64,000 bases of DNA, taken from the NCBI RefSeq assembly GCF_004917065.1, contig NZ_SSYA01000002.1:783897-847896 (forward strand), read 5' to 3'. The translations under genes were made by a program, and so were the position numbers. The notes beneath the pieces are model-generated. The model saw only the letters and a program-made list of their open reading frames with translations. It did no database searches and was not told the origin of the DNA. The DNA is from Geomonas ferrireducens. GTDB taxonomy: Bacteria > Desulfobacterota > Desulfuromonadia > Geobacterales > Geobacteraceae. Every line of letters begins with the position of its first letter. Position 1 is the stretch's first letter. Shown in pieces: positions 18,347-27,148 of this stretch.

Positions 18347-18862
18347 CTACGGCGTCGTTGTCGGCGGCGGAATGAAAACGCGCGCGGCGAGCTCGTTGTC
18401 CAGCATGAGGAGTCCCTGGCCGTTGTCCCCGATCAGCTTCAGTTTGCCGATGATGTCCCTGTCGTTCTCCTCCTCCTCGATCTGCTCGGTAACGAACCAC
18501 TGAAGGAAGATGTTGGTGGCGTGATCCTTCTCGGCGAGCGCGAGATCGGTAAGGTCGTTAATGGAGGCGGTGATGGAGAGTTCGTGCTTGAGGGTCTGCT
18601 CGAACATGTCGAGCAGGCTCTTGAACTCGGCGGGGGGTGCGGCGATAGCCTGCAGCTTGACATGCTCGCCGCGGCTGTTGATGTAGTTGTAAAACTTCAT
18701 TGCATGGACCATCTCTTCCTGGTATTGCACCATGAACCAGTTGGCGCTCCCCTTGAGTCCGATGGACCCCGCATAAGAAGACATGGACAGGTAGAGATAG
18801 GCAGAATAGAGTTCGTTGTTCAACTGGTTGTTCAAGGCCTGGCAGAGCTTCTCGGTCAACAT
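18347..18862 (-). CDS. Bacterial ferritin
   Basis: 171 residues from ATG 18862 (MLTEKLCQALNNQLNNEL), preceded by AGGGGGGATATTG. Four-helix ferritin-like fold with ferroxidase ligands in NNQLNNELYSAYLYLSM (Glu17 region), YQEEMVHAMKFYNYI (ExxH) and the C-helix ITEQ-like stretch WFVTEQIEEEEN. It stores iron as ferric mineral in the cytoplasm. The tail VFIPPPTTTP is a short unusual extension. Tandem 15-bp repeats lie just upstream of the ribosome site and may be regulatory. Confidence 0.92.
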   Translation of the reverse strand: MLTEKLCQALNNQLNNELYSAYLYLSMSSYAGSIGLKGSANWFMVQYQEEMVHAMKFYNYINSRGEHVKLQAIAAPPAEFKSLLDMFEQTLKHELSITASINDLTDLALAEKDHATNIFLQWFVTEQIEEEENDRDIIGKLKLIGDNGQGLLMLDNELAARVFIPPPTTTP

Positions 18863-18878
18863 CAATATCCCCCCTTGT

Positions 18879-18908
18879 ATTGTCTAGTGCATGATTGTCT
18901 AATACATT
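18879..18908. repeat. Two tandem 15-bp direct repeats upstream of ferritin
   Basis: ATTGTCTAGTGCATG (18879-18893) is followed directly by ATTGTCTAATACATT (18894-18908), 13 of the 15 positions being identical. They lie 17 bp upstream of the ferritin start, overlapping the likely promoter or leader. A regulator binding site (for example an iron-responsive repressor) is possible but not proven. Confidence 0.45.
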
Positions 18909-19020
18909 CAGCACAGACTATCAATGACGGTAAGATCTTACCCCAGACATAGACCTTTGCAACTACACAAACCGTAAACAAATTACGCCAGTCCCTTTTC
19001 CTCTTGAATAAAAGATCAGG

Positions 19021-19839
19021 TCAGGTTCTGGATGGCAGCGGTTCCGTTTGAGCTTCCTGGAGGTAACGTCGGTAAGTCTTGCCCGCAGGGGACCGCAGAT
19101 AAAGGAGAAGAATGCCGAATTCCAGGGAAGCTTTGAAGTAATCGGAGACGGTGACCTTGGACCCCTTTACGTCCACCCATTCCCGCAGAGGGTACTCGAC
19201 CCATCTTTCGGCGCCCATGTTATCAGGCGCCTCCATGACGAGCGGAAACCGGGCGAGCAGCTCGACGTCGAAGATCCATCTCACCTTGAACGGCACTGAG
19301 AGGACGGCCCTCAGGGCTGAGCTGTTCCGGAAGAGTTTGGCTCCGCACTGAGTGTCGTAGATGTTAAGACGAAGCAGCAAAGAGGCGCAGGTGGCGAAAA
19401 CCCTCCCGAGATAATGCCTCGCGGGTCTGCGCCTGATATTTCTCCCAAGCAGGCGCACCCTCGAGCCGAAGACCGCATCCACATCCTTGTTTTCGAACAC
19501 GCTGCAGAGATCACCTATGGCGGATAATGGTGTTGCCAGGTCGGCATCCCAGTATCCTACGAAGTCATAGGGTCCGTGGGTCGCATCGAGCATCCCCAAG
19601 CGGACCGCCTCCGCCTTGCCGCTGTTTCTTTCCAGATTCATAACCGCGATGCGTGCCGGGGCTTCGGACTGCAGCGCGCGGAGTACCTCGAAAGTGGCGT
19701 CGGTGCTGCCATCGTTGACAAACAGAAAGGAAAGATCCGGATCGTCCTCGAGCGCGACAAGAAAAGCCTCAGGCTTCAGCCTTTTCGCCTCGTTGTAGCA
19801 GGGGACCACGATCCTTGTCTTCGTCAATGCAGCCGTCAT
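19021..19839 (-). CDS. Dolichyl/polyprenyl-phosphate glycosyltransferase-like protein (GT2)
   Basis: 272 residues from ATG 19839 (MTAALTKTRIVVPCYNEA), preceded by AAAGGACCTC; an alternative start at 19887 adds 16 residues. GT-A fold: VVPCYNEAKRL, FVNDGSTDATFEVL, metal-binding DAD in GYWDADLATPL, then FGSRVRLLGRNIRR and DTQCGAKLFR, as in DPM1-like enzymes. It probably transfers a sugar from a nucleotide donor to polyprenyl phosphate at the inner membrane. No C-terminal membrane domain is present. It is the first of two leftward genes before the response regulator. Confidence 0.86.
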   Translation of the reverse strand: MTAALTKTRIVVPCYNEAKRLKPEAFLVALEDDPDLSFLFVNDGSTDATFEVLRALQSEAPARIAVMNLERNSGKAEAVRLGMLDATHGPYDFVGYWDADLATPLSAIGDLCSVFENKDVDAVFGSRVRLLGRNIRRRPARHYLGRVFATCASLLLRLNIYDTQCGAKLFRNSSALRAVLSVPFKVRWIFDVELLARFPLVMEAPDNMGAERWVEYPLREWVDVKGSKVTVSDYFKASLEFGILLLYLRSPAGKTYRRYLQEAQTEPLPSRT

Positions 19840-19924
19840 GAGGTCCTTTGCAATCCGGGAAAGGTGTAAGAGCGTTGGATTTCGCATATGCCATAACAGG
19901 AGTCAACCTTTCCGACGACACGAC

Positions 19925-20692
19925 TCATTTTGCTTTTTCGCTCCGGTCCAGGAAAATCTTGATGAGATCGATCGGTACTGGGAAGATGGTCGTGGAGTTC
20001 TTTTCCGCGGCAATCTCGGTGAGGGTCTGCAGGTAGCGCAACTGAAGCGACATGGGCTCTCCTGCCATCACCTGAGCGGCAAGCGCGAGTTTTTCGGATG
20101 CCTGCAGCTCCCCTTCGGCGTGGATCACCTTGGCGCGGCGCTCCCTCTCTGCCTCGGCCTGCCGCGCGATGGCACGCTGCATCTCCTGCGGAAGGTCGAT
20201 GTTTTTGACCTCGACCGTAGAGACCTTCACCCCCCAGGGTTCCGTCTGCCGGTCAAGGATTTCCTGCAGCTCCTTATTGATCTTGTCGCGATTGGCGAGC
20301 AGCTCATCCAGGTCCACCTGTCCCAAGACACTGCGCAAGGTGGTCTGGGCGAGCTGACTCGTGGCGTACAGGTAGTTCTCCATCTCCACGACCGCCCGCA
20401 CGGCATCGACCACACGGAAATAGATGACGGCGGAGACCTTGACGGTCACGTTGTCGTGGGTGATCACGTCCTGCGAGGGGACGTCCATCGCGACGATGCG
20501 CAGGGACACCCGCACCAGCCTGTCGATCCCGGGGATGATCAGCACCAGGCCGGGACCCCGCACCTTTTTGACCCGCCCCAGGCGAAAGAGCACGCCACGC
20601 TCGTATTCGGGGAGGATGCGGATGGCGTTGGCAAGGAAAATCACGACAAGAAACAGAACAAACAGCACCGGGAAAAGGTTCACCACGTTCAT
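19925..20692 (-). CDS. SPFH/band-7 domain protein (slipin/stomatin family)
   Basis: 255 residues. One N-terminal membrane helix ([22 protein letters not shown]) is followed by a band-7 domain ([28 protein letters not shown], then [16 protein letters not shown] and [16 protein letters not shown]). Slipins form membrane scaffolds and often pair with an NfeD protease-like partner, but no nfeD gene is next to it here. Start ATG is preceded by AGGAGGCAATC. Length is typical. Confidence 0.9.
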   Translation of the reverse strand: MNVVNLFPVLFVLFLVVIFLANAIRILPEYERGVLFRLGRVKKVRGPGLVLIIPGIDRLVRVSLRIVAMDVPSQDVITHDNVTVKVSAVIYFRVVDAVRAVVEMENYLYATSQLAQTTLRSVLGQVDLDELLANRDKINKELQEILDRQTEPWGVKVSTVEVKNIDLPQEMQRAIARQAEAERERRAKVIHAEGELQASEKLALAAQVMAGEPMSLQLRYLQTLTEIAAEKNSTTIFPVPIDLIKIFLDRSEKAK

Positions 20693-20834
20693 GATTGCCT
20701 CCTGTTTTGGCTCACCATACAGACAGTAAAAGCCCGCCCAAGTATATCGGAGCAGCCCTGCACGTCAATTTGCCATATTGCCAAAATCTCTTATCCATGT
20801 TATTGAAGAAACCTCTAACAATCAGGAATTTTCT

Positions 20835-22211
20835 ATGAAGCAGAGTATAAAAATACTGATTATCGAAGACGATGACGGGAGCCGGGAGGCGCTGCTCATC
20901 CTGCTTAAGGCGAGCGGCTTTGCCGTAAAAGGGTGTTCCAGCGGGAAAGACGGCCTCGACTTCCTGGCAGGCGAGCCTTTTGACATCGTCATCAGCGACC
21001 TGTTTTTGCCGGATATGAACGGGATCGACATCCTGTCACGGGTGAAGCAGGACTCGCCGCGTACCGAGGTAATCCTGGTTACCGGGCACGGCTCCGCAGA
21101 AACCGCGGTGCAGGCGATGAAGAAAGGCGCCTACGACTACATCACGAAACCCCTTAACATAGACGAGCTCCGCATCATCATCGACAAGGCGGTCGAAAAG
21201 GGGCAGCTGGTCAGTGAGAACGTCTACCTAAGGAAACAGCTTCGTGAGAAGTACGAATTCGCCAACATCATCGGCAATTCGCAGGCGATGCAGCAGCTCT
21301 TCTCGCGTATGCAGAGGATCATAAAGACCGACTCCACGGTGCTGATCCTCGGTGAGTCCGGCACCGGCAAGGAACTGGTTGCCAAAGCGATCCACTTCAA
21401 CGGCAGCCGCAAGGACAAGCCGTTCATCGCCGTCAACTGCTCCGCCATCCCGGAAAACCTGCTTGAGAGCGAACTCTTCGGGCACGTCAAGGGAGCATTC
21501 ACAGGGGCGGTAAAGGAAAAGGTAGGGAAGTTCGAAGCTGCCAACTACGGGACTATCTTCCTGGACGAAATCGGGACACTCCCGATGCACCTGCAAACGA
21601 AGCTTTTGCGCGTCCTTCAGGAGCAGGAAGTGGAGCGGGTCGGTTCCAACAAGCAGATCAAGCTCGATGTGCGGGTCGTTTCGGCGACCAACGTGAACCT
21701 CGAGGAGGAAGTCGCCCGCGGGAACTTCCGCGAGGACCTTTTCTATCGACTGAACGTCATCCCGGTTCAGATCCCCCCGCTCAGGGAGCGGGTCGAAGAT
21801 ATCCTTCCACTCACCAAGCACTTCCTGGAGAAGAACTGCCGTGCGATGCAGCGCCCCATCATGCACCTCGACAAGGAGGCGCTGGAGGCACTGGAGGCGT
21901 ACCCGTGGAATGGGAACGTGCGCGAACTTGAGAACATCATGGAACGCATCGTCGCGCTTACCGAAAGCGACGTAATCACCCTGCGCGACCTACCAGCCAA
22001 CATAGCGAAGAACTATATCGAAGGCTCCCACTCCACCAGTGTCACGCCAGCAGGTATCGACATGGTCCAGGCGATCAACGAGATAGAGAAGCGGATGATC
22101 ACCGAAGCGCTGCAGCTTTCCGGCGGGGTGAAGGCCCGCGCTGCCGTTATGCTGAGCATCAACCGGACCACCCTGGTCGAAAAGATGCGCCGCCTCGGCA
22201 TGCCGCTTTGA
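20835..22211 (+). CDS. NtrC-family sigma-54 response regulator
   Basis: 458 residues from ATG 20835 (MKQSIKILIIEDDDGS). Receiver domain (1-120) with phospho-acceptor D55 and K105. AAA+ domain with Walker A GESGTGKE, the sigma-54 contact motif GAFTGA, Walker B LDEIG, and arginine-finger region VERVGSNKQIKL. C-terminal Fis-type helix-turn-helix. The partner kinase is not in the window. This is the last core gene: the Tn7-like end starts 11 bp after its stop codon, suggesting its 3' end could be the attachment target. Confidence 0.93.
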   Translation: MKQSIKILIIEDDDGSREALLILLKASGFAVKGCSSGKDGLDFLAGEPFDIVISDLFLPDMNGIDILSRVKQDSPRTEVILVTGHGSAETAVQAMKKGAYDYITKPLNIDELRIIIDKAVEKGQLVSENVYLRKQLREKYEFANIIGNSQAMQQLFSRMQRIIKTDSTVLILGESGTGKELVAKAIHFNGSRKDKPFIAVNCSAIPENLLESELFGHVKGAFTGAVKEKVGKFEAANYGTIFLDEIGTLPMHLQTKLLRVLQEQEVERVGSNKQIKLDVRVVSATNVNLEEEVARGNFREDLFYRLNVIPVQIPPLRERVEDILPLTKHFLEKNCRAMQRPIMHLDKEALEALEAYPWNGNVRELENIMERIVALTESDVITLRDLPANIAKNYIEGSHSTSVTPAGIDMVQAINEIEKRMITEALQLSGGVKARAAVMLSINRTTLVEKMRRLGMPL

Positions 22212-22222
22212 TATAAGTCGTC

Positions 22223-22290
22223 TGTCGGGAGACAATTAAGTCGTTACATCGACAATTAAGTTGTTACATCGACAAATAAGTCCTTACATT
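22223..22290 (+). repeat. Tn7-like transposon end with three tandem 20-bp TnsB-type sites
   Basis: The boundary begins TGTCGGGAGACAATTAAGTC. Three abutting 20-bp repeats follow: 22231-22250 GACAATTAAGTCGTTACATC, 22251-22270 with one change, 22271-22290 with more changes. The terminal TGT, the gap of 5 bases and then GACAAT..AAGTC match the Tn7 right end as I remember it (TGTGGGCGGACAATAAAGTC, 16 of 20 identical). The 5 bases before it, TCGTC (22218-22222), would be the target duplication. The opposite end lies outside the window, so the duplication cannot be confirmed. Confidence 0.75.
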
Positions 22291-22763
22291 TTTCATTAAC
22301 CAGCTCACCTATTCGAGCTCACCACAAATGCCTCACCTTGGTTGCTGATGTAAAACGGGGGACACTCGCCCTGCCCCCCTTACCCCTCTCCTCCCCCCCC
22401 CTCTTCCGGCCAAACAGCTAGAGTGTTTTTTGCCATTGATCACAATTAAAAAAGGTTATACTTTCAGGGCGGCAAGAATGGTGCAGGTAATTGAGCAGAA
22501 AACCGCTCATCGAGCCGAATGGAACATTTGTTCCAAGAGACAAGCGATTTAATACGGTGGGTTAGCCTAGTTGCTCCGCCGCTCACCCGCAACCAGTTGT
22601 GCAAAAAAGGATAATTTGATGTTCATTCCTGGTTAACTATAGATCGACTCGGCTTCGCTTCTGCCGGTGTATGTGTTCAAGCCATCTATCTTATTATCGT
22701 GTCCTCCCTCACATCTGGGGCGAACGTTTTTAATAATAACTTTAAGTGACTAGGAGGCAACTG
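22291..22763. other. Non-coding stretch inside the element end
   Basis: AT-mixed sequence directly inside the transposon end, with no convincing gene, tRNA or terminator. A pyrimidine run lies near 22368-22405. A weakly similar ACAATTAA...GGTTATAC sequence (22442-22460) could be a diverged TnsB site but is not counted. Confidence 0.5.
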
Positions 22764-22982
22764 ATGGATACTCAGTATTTTGCAGTAAAAGCCGACACAA
22801 AAAGCACTGCTGAACTTAACCTCCATCCCACGTGGAAACTCAGGTTTGAAACAAATTCCTGCAGTTACAGATGGAACTACTTAAACAGGTGTCTAAGGCA
22901 TCCATGGTCATCGTATTCGAGGCTCAGTCTAGGCCCTAATTTGAACTGGACCTCGACCTTAGAAGGTGCAATCACAATATAA
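22764..22982 (+). pseudogene. Possible truncated gene start
   Basis: ATG 22764 has a strong ribosome site (TAGGAGGCAACTG) and the first 38 residues (MDTQYFAVKADTKSTAEL...) look translated. From 22877 on, however, the frame runs antisense through the end of the recombinase gene. It is best read as the 5' remnant of a gene cut off by arrival of the recombinase segment, or as a chance frame. No family is recognised. Confidence 0.25.
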
Positions 22983-24427
22983 TCACACAGTGCTCTAAGA
23001 ATCAAGTTCACACGTTCACGGTCTAGAGTCTCTTTTGTCACCACTTCTACTAAATCATTAGCATATCTGTGCATTTTGTTAAATTCTATATCTTTATGGG
23101 TGGACATTAAACCCACAATTTCAGCTTGGCATCTTATGATCACTTCTTGCAATTTACTGAGTTTGTCTATAAAATCTTGACCATTGAACGTACCACCATT
23201 AGTTATTTTTACATCACATGTATGATGTTTACTTTTGCTCGTGTCTTTGGATAAATTTAATTGTTTTTTGATATCGTCAATTTCATGATAAGCTTGATTG
23301 ATTACCGGATTTATTTTTAGAAATGAGAACAATGCTTTAGTGAATTCTGGTATAAAAATGATTTCCAGCCGTTCATATCTAACTGTTTGCACACTACAGC
23401 CTTGGCCGTGATGAGCGTTAGTGCAAGCCATGTAGCTTGTTTTTCTCCCCTTACCTAAATGTATCATTCTGCTTCCACATTTATAGCAGCGCCCTAACAT
23501 GAAAAAAATATTGTTTAGTTTGGCTGCTGCATATGGAACTTTCTTAAAAGAATCCCCAATTCTTTGAACAGAATTAAATAACTCCTCCGTAATTGCCGGA
23601 GGATAGTATCCTCTAACTTCGTCTAAAGGGATTCGCCTTACGCCATTGGTATGGTCCATTTTGTGCGGAATAAGAGTTCCTATTATTGCAGGACTTTTGA
23701 GAATTTTGTGAACATAATGCTTACGCCAAACAGAGACCTCACCTTTTTTCCGTGTCCACGTAGGAACACCGTCTTCACGGAGGCCTCTAGCAATCGCCAA
23801 ACAACCTTTCCCATTTAAACGTTCGTGATATATACGATTTATTATGGCTACCCTTTCCGGGATAAGTTCGAATTTTTTAGCTTTGCGATTTAATTTTAGC
23901 CAACCAGGACAACTTGAGGTAAGAGGTTTTGATGTTATATTATTGCGTTTATTGGCCCATGCTTCTTTCATTCGCATCGACTTGGTTTGAGATTCTTCGT
24001 TTGCTCGAATGAGAATTACTATTGCCTCTATCAATAAAAACGGCGCACTGTTGACCAACTCTGCCGAATAAATCTTTTTATCCGAAAGTGTAACTATTGT
24101 TACACCTTCAAGTATAATTTGTGTGAAAATATTTTGAGCTGGGAGTATTAACTCACGACTTATACGATCTAGAGACTCTACAAGTAAATAGCTTCCTGAT
24201 TCTACTTCCTTCCTCCTAATAGCCTCCATAAATTGTCCGAGCCTACCAATTTCGACATTAGCACCTCGAAAGGCTGACACACCGTAATCACGGTATGTCA
24301 ATTTGTCGTCTAGATCCAAACCATTGGCAGCCGCATACTCTTCAGCCTGTTGGATCTGCCGTCGTTTGCTATCCCCCTTTTCTTGTTCTGGAGTGCTGAA
24401 CCTCATATAACTGTAAGCTTTAGGCAC
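22877..24427 (-). CDS. Large serine recombinase
   Basis: 516 residues from GTG 24427, preceded by GGGAGGGGAGGGCACC; ATG 24451 is an alternative. The N-terminal resolvase domain has AYSYMRFSTPEQ, with S11 as the catalytic nucleophile, and ESLDRISR. The recombinase domain (about 185-300) follows, then a zinc ribbon (CYKCGSRMIH...CTNAHHGQGC) and a coiled-coil region. This is the large serine integrase/transposase architecture for site-specific recombination. The gene is clearly AT-richer than the core chromosome. It may have brought in part of the adjacent cargo, or resolve it. Confidence 0.9.
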   Translation of the reverse strand: MPKAYSYMRFSTPEQEKGDSKRRQIQQAEEYAAANGLDLDDKLTYRDYGVSAFRGANVEIGRLGQFMEAIRRKEVESGSYLLVESLDRISRELILPAQNIFTQIILEGVTIVTLSDKKIYSAELVNSAPFLLIEAIVILIRANEESQTKSMRMKEAWANKRNNITSKPLTSSCPGWLKLNRKAKKFELIPERVAIINRIYHERLNGKGCLAIARGLREDGVPTWTRKKGEVSVWRKHYVHKILKSPAIIGTLIPHKMDHTNGVRRIPLDEVRGYYPPAITEELFNSVQRIGDSFKKVPYAAAKLNNIFFMLGRCYKCGSRMIHLGKGRKTSYMACTNAHHGQGCSVQTVRYERLEIIFIPEFTKALFSFLKINPVINQAYHEIDDIKKQLNLSKDTSKSKHHTCDVKITNGGTFNGQDFIDKLSKLQEVIIRCQAEIVGLMSTHKDIEFNKMHRYANDLVEVVTKETLDRERVNLILRALCDYIVIAPSKVEVQFKLGPRLSLEYDDHGCLRHLFK

Positions 24428-24590
24428 GGTGCCCTCCCCTCCCTCGGCCATACCAATTAATACATACCTCAGGGAACGGTCTAACGACACATGTTGCGCA
24501 TGAAAGGCTTAAGCACTTTTGAACGACAAGAGGAACAAGACATCTCGCTGAGAGTAAATAGTGGCGCTAAAGAGATTGGTGCATAAGGCC

Positions 24591-25259
24591 TTATTGTGGT
24601 CCACTTAAGCTAAAAATATATCCAACCCCCCTTAACGTATGTATCAATTTTGTGTCAGCATCTTTATCTACTTTTTTTCTCAAATAATTGACATAAACAT
24701 CGATTATGTTTGTAAAACTATCCAGCTCGTGTTCCCAAACAGTGCTTGATATATCAGGTCTTGTAACAGTCATCTCTGCATGTTCAACAAAATAAAGTAA
24801 TAGTTTGTACTCTATTTGTGTTAACTCAATTTCTTTTCCATCTCTCCAAACTTTGTGCGTGACCGGATCGAGACGGATCGGGCCGTACACTAATTCTGCC
24901 CCTCTTTTATTTTTAACCCTACGCAACATTGCCTTTATTTTAGCCACCAAGATCTTAGGGTCAAATGGTCTCGAGACGCAATTATCTGCTCCTGAATCCA
25001 AAGAAAAAATGACATTTTGAACAGAACTATCTTCTGTTAACGCCATGACAGGCACAGACCGGTTATGGCTCCGTATGACGCTCACAAGGTCCAAACCATC
25101 TTGTCTGGATATGGCCAAGTCCACTATTACCAAATCAAATTTATTTTGCTCAAAGGATCTAGTTCCTAGTTCTCTCTCGTTGGCATGAATAACCTCTGGA
25201 AAATTTTTTTCAGCAATTTTTTTCAGTTTTGCATCCCTGCTGATAAGTAGCGTTCTCAA
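24591..25259 (-). CDS. OmpR-type response regulator with degenerate receiver
   Basis: 222 residues from TTG 25259, preceded by GGAGGGCGAG. The receiver domain (about 1-118) keeps D47 in the phosphorylation position (IVDLA). The N-terminal acidic pair is replaced by LLISRD, and the conserved Lys is R97 (SRPFD), so normal phosphorylation is doubtful. The C-terminal winged helix (about 125-220: IEYKLLLYFVEHAE, RGVGYIF) is intact. No histidine kinase is adjacent. AT-rich like the recombinase, and likely imported with it. Confidence 0.88.
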   Translation of the reverse strand: MRTLLISRDAKLKKIAEKNFPEVIHANERELGTRSFEQNKFDLVIVDLAISRQDGLDLVSVIRSHNRSVPVMALTEDSSVQNVIFSLDSGADNCVSRPFDPKILVAKIKAMLRRVKNKRGAELVYGPIRLDPVTHKVWRDGKEIELTQIEYKLLLYFVEHAEMTVTRPDISSTVWEHELDSFTNIIDVYVNYLRKKVDKDADTKLIHTLRGVGYIFSLSGPQ

Positions 25260-25383
25260 CTCGCCCTCCGGCTTTATTGTTTGACAAAGTTAATTTAAAA
25301 CATACACTCTTTTTTAAATATTTGTCAACATTAACATTCAGTACTGATTTTTTTTACGCTAACCACAGGGGATTGGACACCAC

Positions 25384-25695
25384 ATGAGTGGCGAACGATG
25401 CTTCACGGGGGACCAAGACCACATCCGGGAGAACCGCGACAGCTTTGTCAAGGCATTCCCCCCTGCTGTCCGCGATATCTTCGATCGGTTCGACTTACAC
25501 GCCCAAGTGGCCCGTACCCACAAGTGCGGCTTTCTGTCCCAGGTGGAAGATAAATTCTCCAAAGTCGACCTGCACCTTGGGGAGGTGGACTACCACCAAG
25601 TGGGGATAGTTTTCCAGGAGCAGATCAGGAAGTTCGCTGAGATCTCGAGTGAAACGGCATGCAAGCATTTCACCCAACGTCAGATGTCTGCCTGA
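25384..25695 (+). pseudogene. HsdM (type I methyltransferase) fragment
   Basis: A 103-residue frame holds a stretch typical of the HsdM N-terminal half: AVRDIFDRFDLHAQV, then VDLHLGEVDYHQVGIVFQEQIRKFAEISSETACKHFTQRQ, equivalent to the FEELIRxFAEISNETAGEHFTPRE stretch of functional subunits. The downstream methyltransferase motifs are absent, because the sequence passes straight into a decayed sigma-54 activator. There is no hsdS or hsdR nearby. This is a dead remnant of a type I restriction system. Confidence 0.7.
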
Positions 25696-25696
25696 A

Positions 25697-26373
25697 GGTT
25701 CGAGCGGGCTAACGGGGGGACTCTTTCCTTGGATGAAATTGGCGAGCTGCCGTAGCACGCACAAGTTAGGCTCTTGCGCGTGTTACAGACAAAAGAGATA
25801 GAACGGGTTGGTGGCGAGAGGAGCATCCCGGTCGATGTCCGAATTATCGCGGCAACCCACCGGAACCTTGAACTGATGGTGTCGGAAAATCAATTTCGTG
25901 AGGACCTGTGATTTAGGCTTAATGTTTTCCCAATTATGATCCCCCCCACGGCGACAACGAAGAGAGGAAATGTCAGCACTTACATGGCATTTTGTGAATC
26001 TAAAGTCGCGTGAACTCGGATTTGCAGCGTCTCCACCTATAGAGCTTGGGGTATTAGAGAGATTAGTGGATTATGAGTGGCCTGGGAACGTGCGTGAACT
26101 GGAAAACCTAGTGGAGAGAGAACTCATCAGGCATCGAGGAGGTCAACTTAAATTTGACATACTGATTACTTCCGACACGGGAGGTGACCAACCACCTTTT
26201 GACAGTGATAAAAGGGGCGAACCACTAAACCCATGGCCTTACACATCTGCAGGGTTGTGAAGCTTGCCAAAGGTAAGATTTTCGGTCCGGGTGGTGCTGC
26301 TGCATTGCTAGGGATAAATCCCAATACCCTGAGAGCGCATGAACAAACTTGGCATCAAACATGGCCGCAGTAC
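25697..26373 (+). pseudogene. Decayed sigma-54 activator (paralogue of 39344-40873)
   Basis: The frame starts at RFERANGGTLSLDEIGELP, followed by an in-frame stop (TAG 25753-25755). It continues as [17 protein letters not shown], hits a second stop (TGA 25909-25911), then shifts frame in a C run near 25945. It resumes as WPGNVRELENLVERELIRHRGGQLKFD and ends with GPGGAAALLGINPNTLR. Each segment aligns with the intact regulator at 39344-40873, so this is a broken relative that has lost the sensor and Walker A parts. Confidence 0.85.
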
Positions 26374-26488
26374 TAAGTGATATATAAAAAACCAGATATT
26401 GCTAAGCCTAACACAAGGATCGACAATTGATTTAAGTGTGAATTAGATTCATACAAAGGGACTGCGTTAGATATCCTTGTTACTGTAA

Positions 26489-27082
26489 TCAGCTAAGTAT
26501 TTTATCGATTGCTAGTTTGAAATTTGCTTTTTCGGGCTGCTCGTAATAAATAGTTAGAGCTTGACTGTTTTCAAGGATTATCGCGACCACTCGGATATTT
26601 CGCGCTTCCAGTGACCTACGATAGAGACCATTTAGTTGCTTTTCAATGAGGCTCGCGTGAGAGCAGATGTCAACAATCAATCCTCCACCACGTTCTGCCA
26701 TACCGGGTGCCAACGCTAAGCACAGAGCAAGGGTTCCTGTTGATTCTGCTAGTGCAGCTCTCCTTACGGCATTTAATCCGAGCGGACCAGCCACCGGATC
26801 CTCATGATCTATGGATGTGGTATTGAAGAACACCTCTACATCGCGAAACTGCTTGACTGCAGCCGCAACCGTTGCGGGGTTTGTTACATCCAGCTGAATC
26901 CGAATGACTTTATCAGAAGTTAAACCATCCTCCCTGCCAATTGGTTCTGACTTACTCGCAGCATAAACCTTGGCCACCCCCCTTTCTAGCAGTGCACAAA
27001 CTAAAGCTTGCCCCAAGCGTTTGTGTGCGTCAGTTACCAAGATAATCTTGCCCTTCAAATTACGATTCCTACAGTTTCCCAT
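26489..27082 (-). CDS. Diverged short-chain dehydrogenase-like protein
   Basis: 197 residues. The N terminus (KGKIILVTDAHKRLGQALV) has the shape of an SDR cofactor loop but lacks the normal TGxxxGIG glycines. The middle (RIQLDVTNPATVAAAV) follows the SDR pattern, and AERGGGLIVDICSHAS covers the catalytic Ser region. The expected YxxxK is replaced by LYRRSLEAR, and the protein stops short of a full SDR. It may be non-catalytic or decaying. ATG start is only weakly supported (no clear ribosome site). Confidence 0.55.
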   Translation of the reverse strand: MGNCRNRNLKGKIILVTDAHKRLGQALVCALLERGVAKVYAASKSEPIGREDGLTSDKVIRIQLDVTNPATVAAAVKQFRDVEVFFNTTSIDHEDPVAGPLGLNAVRRAALAESTGTLALCLALAPGMAERGGGLIVDICSHASLIEKQLNGLYRRSLEARNIRVVAIILENSQALTIYYEQPEKANFKLAIDKILS

Positions 27083-27097
27083 GCGCAGTCCTAAACG

Positions 27098-27131
27098 TAA
27101 TGAGCCCCACCTTGGGAGGTAGGGCTCATTA
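27098..27131. terminator. Hairpin between cytochrome operon and SDR-like gene
   Basis: TAATGAGCCC/GGGCTCATTA stem continued by an inner ACCT/AGGT stem. It sits 18 bp past the end of the cytochrome operon (minus strand). There is no long T run, so this is a likely but imperfect terminator. Confidence 0.6.
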
Positions 27132-27148
27132 TGACAACAAAAGTCTTT

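Noticed and set aside
22231-22290. Three repeats as a mini CRISPR array
   Set aside because: The repeats abut without spacers and match transposon end structure.
22438-22461. Possible fourth TnsB-like site (ACAATTAA...GGTTATAC)
   Set aside because: It needs extra bases in the middle and matches the repeat only partly, so chance is as likely.
22480-22620. Possible c-di-GMP riboswitch in the leader region
   Set aside because: The conserved core bases of the GEMM class are not present; no regulated gene follows directly.
26418-26445. CGACAATTGATTTAAGTG with similarity to the end repeats
   Set aside because: The AT-rich sequence matches only the first eight bases and the AAGT core with an insertion between them.
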